This document shows, piece after piece, positions 11,001-21,518 of a DNA stretch of 64,000 nt. The notes below the pieces were generated by a model. It was not told where the DNA came from. It did not search any database and saw only the letters and a list, made by a program, of their open reading frames with translations. This DNA is from Grammothele lineata (taxonomy: Eukaryota > Basidiomycota > Agaricomycetes > Polyporales > Polyporaceae). Where the stretch lies: contig NDFF03000089.1 in the NCBI GenBank assembly GCA_002150815.3, positions 1 through 64,000 on the forward strand. The letters are read 5' to 3'. The translations under genes were made by a program, and so were the position numbers. The first letter of the stretch is position 1. Every line of letters starts with the position of its first letter.

Positions 11001-12339
11001 ACACCCATAAGGTGCAAAAGCCTCTCGACGCTGCGCTCGTGCTTCAGCGGCGTCGACTCATGGCCTGGCGAGGACCCGCCGCCCCCCGGGCCCTGACCGC
11101 CGCCACCACCGCGAAAAAACCACCCCTTGGGCCCGCCGTGCCCCAGGGAGCTGGACGCCATGAACGACGTAGGGCGCGAGCCGCCGCTCTCGTCGCGTTC
11201 GCGCTCGCGCGGGGGCGGGCGTTCGTCGCGTTCCTGGAGGGCGATCTCGGCCGGGGAGTTGCTGGCGCGCTTGCGGCGGCCCGCGCCCCACTTCTTGCCC
11301 ACGGAGCCGATGCGCGAGAGAAGGGGCGTCTTGGTCGTGGAGGTGTTGCCGACCTCGGGGGCGGGATCGTCGGCGGGCGCGGTGGACATTTTCTTGGGCT
11401 TGTTCTCGGGAGTGACCGGCCGCGCCTCCTCAGCCGCGAGCTCGGCGCGATCGTCAAGCTCGAAAATCCCTTCCTCGAAGTGGTGGGGAGGGCGGGACTT
11501 CTTGCGCAAGCGGCGGCGTTCGCGATGGACGGGAGGACTCGGGGGCAGGAGGGCCAATCGGGCAGCCATAGCGGAGCTGCCGGAGACAGTGGGGCGGAGC
11601 GCCAAGTGGGCGGTAGAGGAATACGAGTAGCCGGCGGAAGACTCGCGTCCGGTGGAAGAGACGGGGACGGAGAAGACGGAGGCCGTCGGGGAGCGGGGGA
11701 ACGGGGACGGAAGGGGCGGCACGGGCGGGATGTCGCTGGACAAAGCGAATGGCATACCTCGGGAACGCGACGTCACGGTCCGGTCGTCCTCCCTGTCCGC
11801 AAAACCGTACTCGTCCTCGTCGTCCGACGAGCCCCACGAGGCCCGTTTCCTCGGAGTCCTCCGTCTCGGTGATGTTCCGTTGCGAGGATTGTCTTCGAAC
11901 TCGTCGTCCCAGTTCTCGACGGGGGACCGGGAGCCGCTCGTGCGCATACCCCCGTTCTGGAGGGCCTTGCTGGTACGGCGTGCGGACGGGCCCGGAGAAT
12001 CCGCATCTTGGAAATCGTCGTCCCAGTTCTCGGTCTGTTGGAGGCGACGTAAAGGAGTGGATGGGCCGGGTTCGGCCCAGGTGTGGAGCGTGCTCGATGT
12101 CTTCTCTTTGAGAGGCGTCGTCGGCGTGGCGGGAGCTGCGCGGGGAGGGCCGGCGCCATCTTTGTTTTGATCGTGAGCTTGGTGGTCGTGTCTGTCGTCG
12201 TTCTGCGCGTGCGAGCCTGCGTTGAACTCGAAGTCGTCATCCCAGTTTTCTGCGGGATCTGAAGCACAAATTGAGCATGCATGGACGGACGCGGGCGGAC
12301 GCGGGACGTACCTGGCTGCTTGGGGGCGATGACACTCAT
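8077..12339 (-). CDS. Large disordered protein with three ENWDD(D/E)F motifs (possibly Byr4/Bfa1-like)
   Basis: Exons 12312-12339, 10258-12258 and 8077-10193 join in frame (introns of 53 and 64 nt, GTACGT and GTAAGT donors) to give 1381 residues. The N terminus starts MSVIAPKQPDPAENWDDDFE; the motif recurs as TENWDDDFQ and VENWDDEFE within the first 135 or so residues. The rest is Ser/Pro/Arg-rich and disordered, with one ordered helical patch near residues 770-820 (DLRAELKQLQLTYTML) and a helical C terminus. Repeated acidic WDD motifs near the start recall the Byr4/Bfa1 family, the scaffold of the Spg1/Tem1 GTPase-activating complex that controls septation. The conserved C-terminal Byr4 signature was not seen, so the function is only a suggestion. 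Gene structure is secure. Confidence 0.75.
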
Positions 12340-13387
12340 CGTGGATAGTCGTGATCGTGAGCGGGTTCAGTGAAGAGGAGAGCGAGGAGGAAGAGGCGTG
12401 AGAGGACGCGACATGAAGCAGGAGGAAGAGAGACGTGAGGAAGGGAGCGACGAGGCACGACCCGACTCGACGCGCGAGGACAACGCATCCCGTTGCAAGT
12501 CCCCGGCGCTTGTCGCGTGACGCGTAACACTGGCCCTCCGCCCAAACACCACATGGTCGCGTTCTCCTCCTTCTCCTTCTCAGCTCCCGCTCGGACGTAT
12601 TCGCTATGTTCTCATACCTATCTCTCCGTCATACAAGGAGCTCTCATGGTCTCTTGGTGGTGAAAACACAGCGCGAGCTGCCCAAGTCGCGTCGTAACAC
12701 AACGCCTGGAGATCAAATCCAATATCCGGCAGATCTCTGCGATCAAATCTGAGAACGAATGGTGACGTCCTCACAAGGTGGCCCAGGGTCAAACTTCAGC
12801 GGGACAAAGCTGACGGCGTGCACAGATCAAACAACGCCCTCACCGGTGGCCACCAGCCGGATTGCTAGAAAGGCTGCTGAGAATGTCTTGTGCAGCGTTA
12901 CACTTCGAAGCTCTCCTCAGCCGAAACATCGCGTTGTGCCGCACGCGACAGCGCGACGTCCGCGCCAGAAACATCACCCACTTGATCACCTTCTGGGTCA
13001 CTCCACCACGATTTCCTGCCGCGATGTGGGCGTGGTCGTGGCCGAAAAGACCTGAGGAACGGTGGCCCGTCAGATCGAAATCTCGCCCAGGCGCCTGCGG
13101 CGGACCGGGTCTTTCCGGGCGTCTGTTCGCGTGGAGTTTGCGTTCGATTCAGCCACCGACGCGCTCCATCTCTCGCTCGACCACCACCTGCGCCACCCAC
13201 CACCCAGTTCTCTTTCCGTTTTGCTTTCTGCCTCTGAAACTGCGTTGTGCAGCAAACGTACGCGGCGGACACGTAGGTGCTAGGCGTTCAGCCCGCATCA
13301 CAACATACGCTCACCGGTCTCCCCGTCAGCCTCTCCCCTTTCCCAACATCCATCTCCGCTGGTCGGCTGCAGTATCTGGATCCCACG
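12340..13387. other. Intergenic region between two divergent genes
   Basis: About 1.05 kb separates the start codons of the leftward 1381-residue gene and the rightward 480-residue gene, so it must contain both promoters. Pyrimidine/purine-biased stretches are present, but I found no clear TATA box and no conserved open frame. Confidence 0.6.
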
Positions 13388-14938
13388 ATGGCTATCGTCC
13401 AGCTTTCTCCAGACGCCATCCTTGGCATTGCGGATGCCATAGGCCATCAAAATGTCGCCGTTCGCGCCCCGAAGCGGCCCGCTGCATCGAGCTTGACGTC
13501 GGACAGAGCGCAGGCGCGAATGATTAGGCAGAAGATCATCGAGCAGGAGCAGGAGATTGAGGACCACGAGGCGTTGAGGGCTATCAAGGTGGGTACATCC
13601 CGCGCTATTTCTAGCATTCGAGACGTTCAATATCGTGCTGCAAGAGCGATCATTCACTGCTTCACACGTACTTCTCGGACGTCAAGACCGAGTTCTCCGA
13701 CCTCGACGGCCTGTCCTGGAACGACCCTTCCGCGCAACACCTCTTGCTTCGCTGGGTAAGCCCCCACGCATCCCAACCGGTGGCGATGTGTACTGACTTG
13801 CCCTCAGCACGCGTCGCAGATGATCCAACCACAACAGACGCCACCGCGGGAGAGTCCTAGTGGCGTACGTGCGACGCGCTCCCTTCCCCTGACCTCTTTG
13901 GACCAGTTCGCCTCGCTCGCCCTCCCTTCTCCTACGCCCTTCTCGAGCCCCGTCGCCGAGGTCGGCAACCATTGCGCCGACGGTTTCCGTGGCGGCACGA
14001 TTCGTGCGCGTACGCGTCGTCACGCCGCACACGATCCTCTACCTGACACGGCCGAAGCCACGCCCGTTGCGACGCCCGATGGTTACTTCCACCGCGCTCC
14101 CGTTAGGGACCTTTTCTCCCCGACAGATGAAGCTTCCGCTACCGAGGACGAAGCCAAAATGAACGTCGACGGCCCAGAGGTTGCTCCATCGCCTTCGATT
14201 GCTGAGCCTATGAGTACGTCGAACTCCGCGCCGGACGTCTCCATACCGAGCCACCCTCCCTTTGACGACAAGACGAACTCGCCGTCACATTTCCGTCCGT
14301 CGAACGGTTCACCACATACCCGGTCACCTGTTCATCGGAGTGCTTCGCTCTCTCGACCGGCCGGTCTCCCAGTCTCGACCTCTGCCCCTCCGCGCGTGTT
14401 CAGTGCACCCACGAAGTCCTGCAGCTCTGCGAAGTGGGCCATGTCCGCCCTCGACCTCCTTCGCGCCCCGGCTCTAGGCCCGCCCCCGTCCAAGTCTAAA
14501 CCCTCGCAGACGCACCGCGTCCCGCCAAGACCTACCTCGCCAAACGCCACTATCCGCCCCTCGCCCAAGAAGCAGCCCCCTCCGCCTGGTTTGGGCGACA
14601 GCACGGTCCGCCCCGCGAACCAGTCACCAAGCAGGCGTCCCGCGATCCCCGAGTCCTTCAGCGGCCCCGCTCTTCTGGAGACCGGCCTCGCGCCTGCGTC
14701 GCACCCCCCCTCCGCAAAAACGTTGAAGCCGAAAGCGTCAGTCAAGGCTCCGCATGCCTCCGGGAACACCTTCGAGCCCAGTACGGGTAGCCATTCCTAC
14801 TCGTCTGCTGCCGTTCCTAGCCCGCAGCTCCAGTTGCTAGCCGCGGTCGCGTCCTCACCGACTTCGAGCCCGCGCCCAACTCCTCTCTTCCCACCAGGCC
14901 TCTATCCTCCCGGTCGAGATTCGGCGTCGAGCGCGTAA
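13388..14938 (+). CDS. Ser/Pro-rich protein of unknown function with helical N terminus
   Basis: Exons 13388-13588, 13645-13755 and 13808-14938 (introns of 56 and 52 nt, both phase 0) give 480 residues. Splicing restores a sensible N-terminal region: MAIVQLSPDAILGIADAIGH, a charged helix (RMIRQKIIEQEQEIEDHEAL) and DHSLLHTYFSDVKTEFSDLDG. From about residue 110 on, the protein is low complexity, rich in Ser, Pro, Thr and Ala, with many SP/TP sites that suit phosphorylation. No signal peptide, membrane segment or recognised domain. An upstream in-frame AUG at 13277 exists, but the 13388 start fits the conserved-looking part better. The product is probably an intracellular scaffold-like protein. 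Confidence 0.7.
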
Positions 14939-17458
14939 GAGCCCTCATGTGTCGTCAACCGCCACTCCTGCGCGAGGCTGACACTGACAACGGCGACGAT
15001 CAACATCCCCCGACCTCTACGTGGACCGCGTCTCCATTATCCCTTCCGTTATGATTGCGCGGGCGTCGCGCTTCCTCCCCCATGTCCTTCTCTGCGCTCT
15101 TTCTGGGTCCGCGACGACTACGCCACGACATTCACGACTTGACGTCTTTCAGTGCCGGCCTCGCTGTATATTTGTATATTTTGTATATTTGAGTCATGCT
15201 TTCGCGTCCATCCGTCCGTTCATTCGTTCCTGGACTTCGCGCCCCGCTCGCGTACATATTTGTATATCTACGTTATGTTATTGGAATGCCGCTCTGGCGG
15301 CGGGCTTAATACGGTGTACTCGATGTATATACGGTCTGGATAACTTGCTGTATCTAGTAGCTCTACCCTCGCGATGTAACGGTCTCTTAGAATATGAGCC
15401 ATTGTTTGCCGCGTTAAATCATGAATGTTGGACCAGTCAGCTGCCCAAAGGTCTCTCATATTCTCTCGCCTCGAGCGGTTCCGAACCTCCCTTCCGTGGA
15501 GTGAGCCCTGGCGCACATCGCGATCATAGCGCTCCCGGTAGACTCCAGCCAATTCAAGTTCTCGACAGATCTTCCAGCAAGGCCGCTGTGATACAACCGT
15601 TGTACGTCCGAGTATTTCATCTCAAGATTTTTCTCTACCGTGACGGTGTGCGCGCTGCGGCGCCCACCCTAGAACGCTCATCGTGCCCATCATGTACTCA
15701 AGGTTGCGTCCGACAGTTACGGTACACGGATGCTTTCTCGACCACATTTCCGACTCCATGCCCACCTACCACGGCGCCAGAGCTGAGCAAAGGGTGCCTT
15801 GCGCCCATACAACTGCTCCTCGAAGTACTCGTACTCATCAGAAGTGAAGAAGCGGGCGTCCTCACCGGGCTATGTAGGCGTTTGCGGGCTCAATTCATTC
15901 GTCTTGTTGGCGCGGGGGGTTAGGGAACCGTCCAATTCGCACCGGGCGTGCCGCGCGTTGCGCTCGTTCCGAATACACACTGCAGTGAAATGCCCTTACT
16001 CACGTCTCCTTACCAAGATGAGGCAGATTCGCAGTGATGGTTACGAGCGCGCGCTTTGATTGTACCGTACTACTGACTCGTGTTCTGAACCTGCGAGAGC
16101 GGGAAGTTACGGCGGTCATCTGTGACCCATCAGAAGTGTCGAGGCAGCAAACCATTTTGTAAGCTCTCCGCCAGCCCGCGCCGGGAGGGGGGCCGCCTGA
16201 TATGAGGAAAGATAACTTCCTGACCGTGTGAGGCTGACGCGCATAAGAGCGAAGACCACAACTTACTCATCTGTATAGCTGAGGTCGTTCTACGAGCGTA
16301 CTAGGAACGGGGAAAAGATCACGATAATGAAGGGCGCTGGGTTTCCGACAACGTACATATCCAGTCGGATATGTAGTAGATGCGGGACGGGTACCGGACA
16401 GCCTCCGATACGACTACAAAGCCGCGGAGGGCCGTGTACTGTGAAACATCATAACGGCATCCCTTCGTTCCACAAATGATGATGGGCACGATGTGATGAG
16501 AAGACACCGTGGGGTAACTAAGAACTGGCAACTACGTGTGTTGCACGTCAATGTCAGTGCGAGGCGGCGTTGCTGTGGTCACCTTCTCCGGAGTATCTGC
16601 CACGAGCGCGACGGATACCATCCACGCGGCTGAAAGGCGTCGACAGGAGCTAGCTTGAAGGGAGCAACGAATTTCAGGTGTCCGGTGTTGTATCGAGCGG
16701 ACCGTGGCAAGGGCAAGGGATTCTAGAATTGTGCAATCGAGCTGAGAAGCTATCGGAGGGCGATGCGGACGAGCGGAAACGCTCAGTGCGGCAAACTGTC
16801 CTCAAATTCGAAGGCACAGCCTCCGATATTTTCGGGTATGCCGTTCCAGAGGCGTTCGCGTGACACCATGATGACCTCACCGTGACGCCCAGGTCACGGC
16901 CATGTCTCTCGAGCTCGTTCGACCGGGACCACCATCGTCTCGTCGCGACCGCTGGACGCTACCCACCCTCGCCCACGCTTCTAGCTTCCCCTTACACTCA
17001 CGAATCCATGTATACGCTTCACACTGTCGGCTACTGCTGCGTGGAATGAGATGCGAAAGCGGGGTCTCATCGAATCCCGGGTACCCACGGACACGCCTCC
17101 ACTGCGATCGGATGATGGGCGTAACACCAGTGCGCTAGGTGCGTTCACAGCTCGAACGTTAACGCCCCCTCGCCCCGGCTTAACATTTTCATATCATGCA
17201 TTTTAGACCTCGCGGACTGCTGCATCGCGCCCTTTGCCATTGCCAAAATACCCATCCGCAGCTCTCCGAATCAAGTTTCTTCCCCGAGCGGTATTACGTG
17301 CTGCGCATGGCTCCAACCGCCACCTCCGTACGAACGGATGCGATCCCTGTAGCCGACACCCGGGCCACCGCCATTCGTCTAGCCGCCGAGTATCGATTGT
17401 CATATCATCTTCGGTGAGAACATATTTCGACGATCCTCACTCCCTGCTTACATCCGTC
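14939..17458. other. Intergenic region without a supported gene
   Basis: The first 400 bases look like a 3' UTR/terminator area of the preceding gene, with T/A-rich TATATTT-like strings near 15165-15195 and 15255-15275. The longest open stretch here (15021-15923) has a composition unlike the neighbouring proteins and no splice continuation, so I treat it as noncoding. The last few hundred bases must hold the mannosyltransferase promoter. No tRNA or repeat recognised. Confidence 0.5.
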
Positions 17459-19060
17459 ATGTCCCACCGTCTCTCCCTCGGCCGGCCCCTTCAAGACCTT
17501 CCCCGTTTCCTCTCTCGTTGTGTCGTACCCCTCGTCCGCCACCCAGTCCTAGCTCCCCTTTCCTCCTTTGCATTTGCCTTCGGCATCGTTCGGATATCGC
17601 TCCTTTACTTCACTCACGGCACTTGGGCTCCCGCGTATCCCCAGGCATGGATTACTTGGATTGCATTCCTCGTCTCCCTCCCCATCTGCTCCGCCGCCTG
17701 GTTCCTTTGGAATCTCGCCAAGATCGTCGTGTCTCGCGGGATCAGGTGGCGCCGTACAGGTGTGGTGCAGGAACGCAAGGACGGGTACGTGCTCCTAGAC
17801 ACTGAGCGGGACGAAGAATCGAGCTGGGAGGATACGGAGCTGGAAACGTCCACACACGAGTGCCGCAGCAGGTTACCGCGCATCGCTTCTCTTCTCACTA
17901 TCGCGAAGCTCTCCATCCATACCGCCATCCTTCTCGCCGGGATCTGGAACGTCACGTATTACGAGCACTCAAGCGACACTCGTTTCCGTCCTGCCCTCCG
18001 GAGTGCACTTGCTAGCCGGCCCACGCAACGTTCTGGCTACGCTCGCAGTGATAAAGTCTTCATCGCTGCCGCCTTTCACCAGAACGCAGCCGTGCTCCCG
18101 TACTGGACGAGCACGATACTCGACGTCATCACCTATCTCGGGCCCGACAACGTCTTCGTCTCTGTTGTCGAGAACTACTCGACGGACCGCTCGCCCGCGC
18201 TTCTCCGCGTCTTTGCACACGAACTAGACAATCGTCGCGTGCCGAACCGCGTACTTGTGCAGAATGAGACGGTTCCGCGCCCGACGGACATGGGCGAAAA
18301 TCGGCGCGTCGAGTTCCTCGCTGCGATCCGCAACCAGGCCCTCGAGCCGCTCGTGGCAGCTGGAGGATATGATCGCGTCCTCTTCTCCAACGACGTCTTC
18401 GTCGAACCTGAGTCTGTTCTCGAACTCCTTGAGACGCGCGATGGCAACTACGACTTCGCCTGCGGCCTCGACTTCGACAACTTCGGCGCGTACGACATGT
18501 GGGTCCTCCGCGACCGCCTCGGCCACCTCACTGCCGGCATCTGGCCCTACTTCTTCGACGCCGCGTCGTACGGGGCAGTCAAAGCCGAAGAGCCCGTCCC
18601 CGTCTTCACCTGCTGGAACGGTATCGTCGCCTTCCGTGCCGACCCGCTCCTCCCCGTCCGTCTTCGGAGCAACCGCACGCTCTCTACTTCCCCCCTTTCC
18701 ACCCCTCTTCCCTCGACGCACCCGTCAACAGGCGCGCTCGGACCGTCGCCCGCGCTCACGCCCCCTCTGCGCTTCCGTGCTTCCGCCCCAGATGAGTGCT
18801 ACTCGTCCGAATCCTTCCTGCTTCCATACGACTTCCGGCGCGTGATGGGCCTCGAGGGCGTCTTCGCGAACCCGCGCGTCGTCACCGCGTACGCGTGGCG
18901 GCACTACGTCTGGTACAAGTGGATCCTCCGCCAGCGGCTCGTCAAGTGGTTCGTCGAGCGCGTGCACGACGGCGCGTGGATGCAGTACGCGCGCATGGTC
19001 GTCGGCGACGCGAAGGAGGTCTCGACGTGGGACGGGGGCGATTGCCATCCGTGGTGGTGA
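17459..19060 (+). CDS. CMT1/CAP59-family alpha-1,3-mannosyltransferase-like protein
   Basis: An intronless 533-residue protein matching the cryptococcal mannosyltransferase 1 / CAP59 family (Pfam CAP59_mtransfer), basidiomycete Golgi enzymes that transfer mannose from GDP-mannose to glycans and capsule polymers. The N-terminal 175 residues have three hydrophobic segments (FAFAFGIVRISLLYF, AWITWIAFLVSLPICSAAWF, LSIHTAILLAGIW), so it is multi-pass or membrane-anchored rather than single-pass. The catalytic part shows VFVSVVENYSTD, VLFSNDVF (in the DxD-like position) and DFACGLDFDNFGAYDMWVLR, followed by FTCWNGIVAF. A Ser/Thr/Pro-rich loop interrupts it before the conserved C-terminal DECYSSESFLLPYDFRR. 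The frame is open upstream to 17234, but MSHRLSLGRPL at 17459 is the better start because the upstream part is unlike the family. Confidence 0.88.
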   Translation: MSHRLSLGRPLQDLPRFLSRCVVPLVRHPVLAPLSSFAFAFGIVRISLLYFTHGTWAPAYPQAWITWIAFLVSLPICSAAWFLWNLAKIVVSRGIRWRRTGVVQERKDGYVLLDTERDEESSWEDTELETSTHECRSRLPRIASLLTIAKLSIHTAILLAGIWNVTYYEHSSDTRFRPALRSALASRPTQRSGYARSDKVFIAAAFHQNAAVLPYWTSTILDVITYLGPDNVFVSVVENYSTDRSPALLRVFAHELDNRRVPNRVLVQNETVPRPTDMGENRRVEFLAAIRNQALEPLVAAGGYDRVLFSNDVFVEPESVLELLETRDGNYDFACGLDFDNFGAYDMWVLRDRLGHLTAGIWPYFFDAASYGAVKAEEPVPVFTCWNGIVAFRADPLLPVRLRSNRTLSTSPLSTPLPSTHPSTGALGPSPALTPPLRFRASAPDECYSSESFLLPYDFRRVMGLEGVFANPRVVTAYAWRHYVWYKWILRQRLVKWFVERVHDGAWMQYARMVVGDAKEVSTWDGGDCHPWW

Positions 19061-20489
19061 GCGCGCGGCGCTCGTCGACTCGTCAGGTGCCATACGATTT
19101 GAGTAAGTGGATGTTCTCTCCCAGCGTGAGCCTAAACCGTTAATACTAACGAAGAAAAAGGCCAGAGGCGTTGAAAGAAAGTTTCGGCTTACGTTAGAGC
19201 CAAGTTCATCTTATCAACGACGTGCAGACGCGCCGCTCGCCAGTCCCCCTTCTCTCCCACTCCCACCGTTGCCGCTCTACTGCACGCCTCACCGACATGT
19301 TATACATCCCGCAGGATGTTCTCGATAACGTGATGGACAACCTCTGCGATACTCCCTCTGCGCTGGCGACGTGCGCGCTCGTCAGCCCCGAGTGGCTCCC
19401 CCGCGCGCGTTCCCATCTTTTCTCTTCCCTCACTTTCGAAATGGGCCGCAAGGATCCTGTTGACGCCTGTTTCCCCGCAAACATCCGCCCGAAGCCGTCC
19501 GCGCGTATCGTTGCTCAGGGCACTCCTGCATTAGGCGACCGTCCGCCCGGCGGTCCGGGCATCATCCCGCCGGAGGAGGATAGGAGGCCGAACCGCTGGC
19601 CCGCACTAAGCCATCTCATCCGCAGGAATCCCGCTCTCGGGGGCTACGTGCGTACGATCACGGTTACATCGAACGGCGGTTTCAACAAGATGCATCCCTC
19701 ATGGTTTGCTGTGGCGCCTGAAGACCTTGTGTCTTCGCAGGACATGCTACCGTTCACTTTCTTACTCTTTCCTAACGTCCGCGCCGTCACTGTCTCTGGA
19801 TTTTTGCTCGACAATTTCCTTGAACTCCTCCGCATTCTTCGCGCCTTCCCGCGGCTCGGGGCGTTGGCGGCCTTCGATATAACTTTGATAGTTGGCAACC
19901 TGGACTGGCTTACCGGTGGTCACTTCCCCGCCGCGACGCCGGACCTTATGACTCTGACAACCACCGGGGGTCTTCCCGCTCTACGTAACCTCAGTCTCTC
20001 GGTTCGTGACATGAGTATCCGCGCTCATGTGAAACACTGTGCGACTGCACTCGCCCGTGCATTACTCGACGCACGCGCCTTGCATAACCTTCGCACACTC
20101 GACCTCCATACGCAATCGCTCAGCGCGGGGTGGCTACCCACGCTTCCGTCTCTCTCGACATCTCTCACCCGGATCACAGTCGGCTTCGTTGAACATTTCG
20201 CCGATCGGGACAATCTGGTGTTGACGGATCCGTGCCGTACGTCCTTTTTTTTAAAGCAGCGACGCTTGCTGACGCATCTTCTGTCGGGCAGAAAAAGCAA
20301 TCAGCGACACTTACACCGCGCTTTTAGCGTGTCCCTCCCTCCGTGTTCTGGGCATCGCCTACGATGCGAATGACGGTCACATACTCAATGATCCGTTCCA
20401 CATATTCGACAAACGGTCATCCCCGTTATTCCTTCTTTCCCTCACAGCTCTCCTTTCGCGCACCCAGGTTCCTTTTCCGCATCTTATGC

Positions 20490-20972
20490 TGTTGAGGTTG
20501 ATAAAGGGGCGCGCACGCGGACGCATGGGCGAAGCGTGCGCGCGAGGTAAGCAAAGCGGCGCGCGTCGAGCTAGGCTCGCGCGGCGTTCGATATTCCTCC
20601 TTCCATATACGGAGCGGTTAGCGCTCAATGGGCACTCTACGATATTTTGCTTCCGTCTCCTACACATTTGGTTCCGCTACTATACAGTTTATCTCGGCGA
20701 GGCCCGAAGGCCTCAGCCTCCCGTCCATCGTACCAAAACGGCGCGTCCAGCGCTAAGTCACCTCACGCGTTCATTGTACCGAACTGTGAGGTGAGCTTCT
20801 GAGCTTCTTTCCGATTAGAGATCCGTAACTTACGTTTTCCTGTACAGACTTATAAGTCTATTCTTTAGGTTAGCAGTAATGCATGCACGCGTTCATTGTA
20901 CCGAACTGTGAGACTTATAAGTCTATTCTTTAGCGTCCTCGCTCCGCTCGTCCGCCGCCCATAACCTTCACA
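20490..20972. mobile_element. Solo LTR inside F-box-like gene 1
   Basis: A 483-bp insertion beginning TGTTGAGGTT and ending AACCTTCACA (TG...CA ends; terminal inverted repeat matching at 8 of 10 bases). It is flanked by a perfect 5-bp direct duplication TATGC (20485-20489 and 20973-20977). No internal retroelement genes, so it is a solo LTR left by LTR-LTR recombination, or a similar non-autonomous element. It is unrelated in sequence to the LTR at 2420-2835. It contains an unusual duplication at 20764-20933. The orientation of the parent element could not be determined. Confidence 0.85.
20764..20933. repeat. Duplicated 48-nt unit, one copy with and one without a 57-nt GT-AG segment
   Basis: Within the solo LTR, 20764-20790 (27 nt) and 20848-20868 (21 nt) are separated by 57 nt (20791-20847) that begin GTGAGC, contain a TAACTTAC branch-like string and end TGTACAG. 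After 17 further bases, 20886-20933 repeats the 27-nt and 21-nt parts fused exactly, with no mismatch that I can see. The second copy therefore looks like a spliced version of the first (junction ambiguous by two bases). Confidence 0.8.
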
Positions 20973-21518
20973 TATGCAGCTCGAAATCATCCTCGAAGGC
21001 ATTTACGGCTACCTCTTAGACTGCACCAACGCATGCACGATGCTTGCACGCGTCCTTGCAGTCAAGGAGCGATACCCCGCTTTCAGAGGTGTAGATGTGT
21101 ACGTCGATGAGCCGCGACTGGTGTCGCTAGAAATGGGTATCGCGCAGGAGCCAACGCTTGAAGAGAAGGCCGTGGAGCTCTTGGAAGTGCTCAGCGAATT
21201 CGAGCGGGCTGGGTTCAAGGTGCACGCAGAGGTGCGCAAGACAGCAGTGTTGGCCATGTGAATGTTCCGGGGTGGAGAGTTGTAGTGTGAAATCGAGTCG
21301 ATAGGCAGTGCGTGTGTCGATTTGTGCGTTGTGTTGTTGAGCGTATACGCTGTACTTAGCATCGCTTCTTGAAAAGAGTTGCACGAGTCTTGGCCTTACG
21401 TCATGTCAGACAGCCTTATTAAGCTCTATATCTGGAAGCCCGACTGTGTCGATCCCCCTTCTTTCGCCTCCATCTTCGTCTCCCTGTTACACCTCTCCTT
21501 CCACGACTCTTCTCCATC

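Larger units (their letters stand above)
19297..21261 (+). pseudogene. F-box-like protein gene 1, interrupted by a solo LTR
   Basis: Exon 1 (19297-20236) begins MLYIPQDVLDNVMDNL, an F-box-like helix pair (ALATCALVSPEWLPRARSHLF), followed by leucine-rich segments. A 55-nt phase-1 intron (20237-20291) is at the same place as in the next two genes. Exon 2 runs 20292-20489, is interrupted by the 483-bp LTR plus one target duplication, and resumes at 20978-21261 with the family C terminus ending KTAVLAM. The two exon 2 parts sum to 482 nt, exactly the exon 2 length of the neighbouring paralog, so the insertion is the only visible lesion. F-box proteins recruit substrates to SCF ubiquitin ligases; the product here would be truncated in the LTR. 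Confidence 0.82.

Noticed and set aside
10739..11872. Plus-strand open frame of 377 codons
   Set aside because: It is a shadow opposite the 1381-residue minus-strand gene; the Arg/Ala/Gly-rich composition is typical of antisense to GC-rich coding DNA.
15021..15923. Long plus-strand open frame of 300 codons
   Set aside because: Composition follows the local 3'-UTR-like sequence; there is no domain, splice partner or start context, and it begins inside the likely terminator of the preceding gene.
20237..20976. Treating the 483-bp insertion in F-box-like gene 1 as a long intron
   Set aside because: Possible GT donors and AG acceptors near the ends do not restore the paralog reading frame, whereas the TG...CA ends and 5-bp duplication explain it as an LTR.
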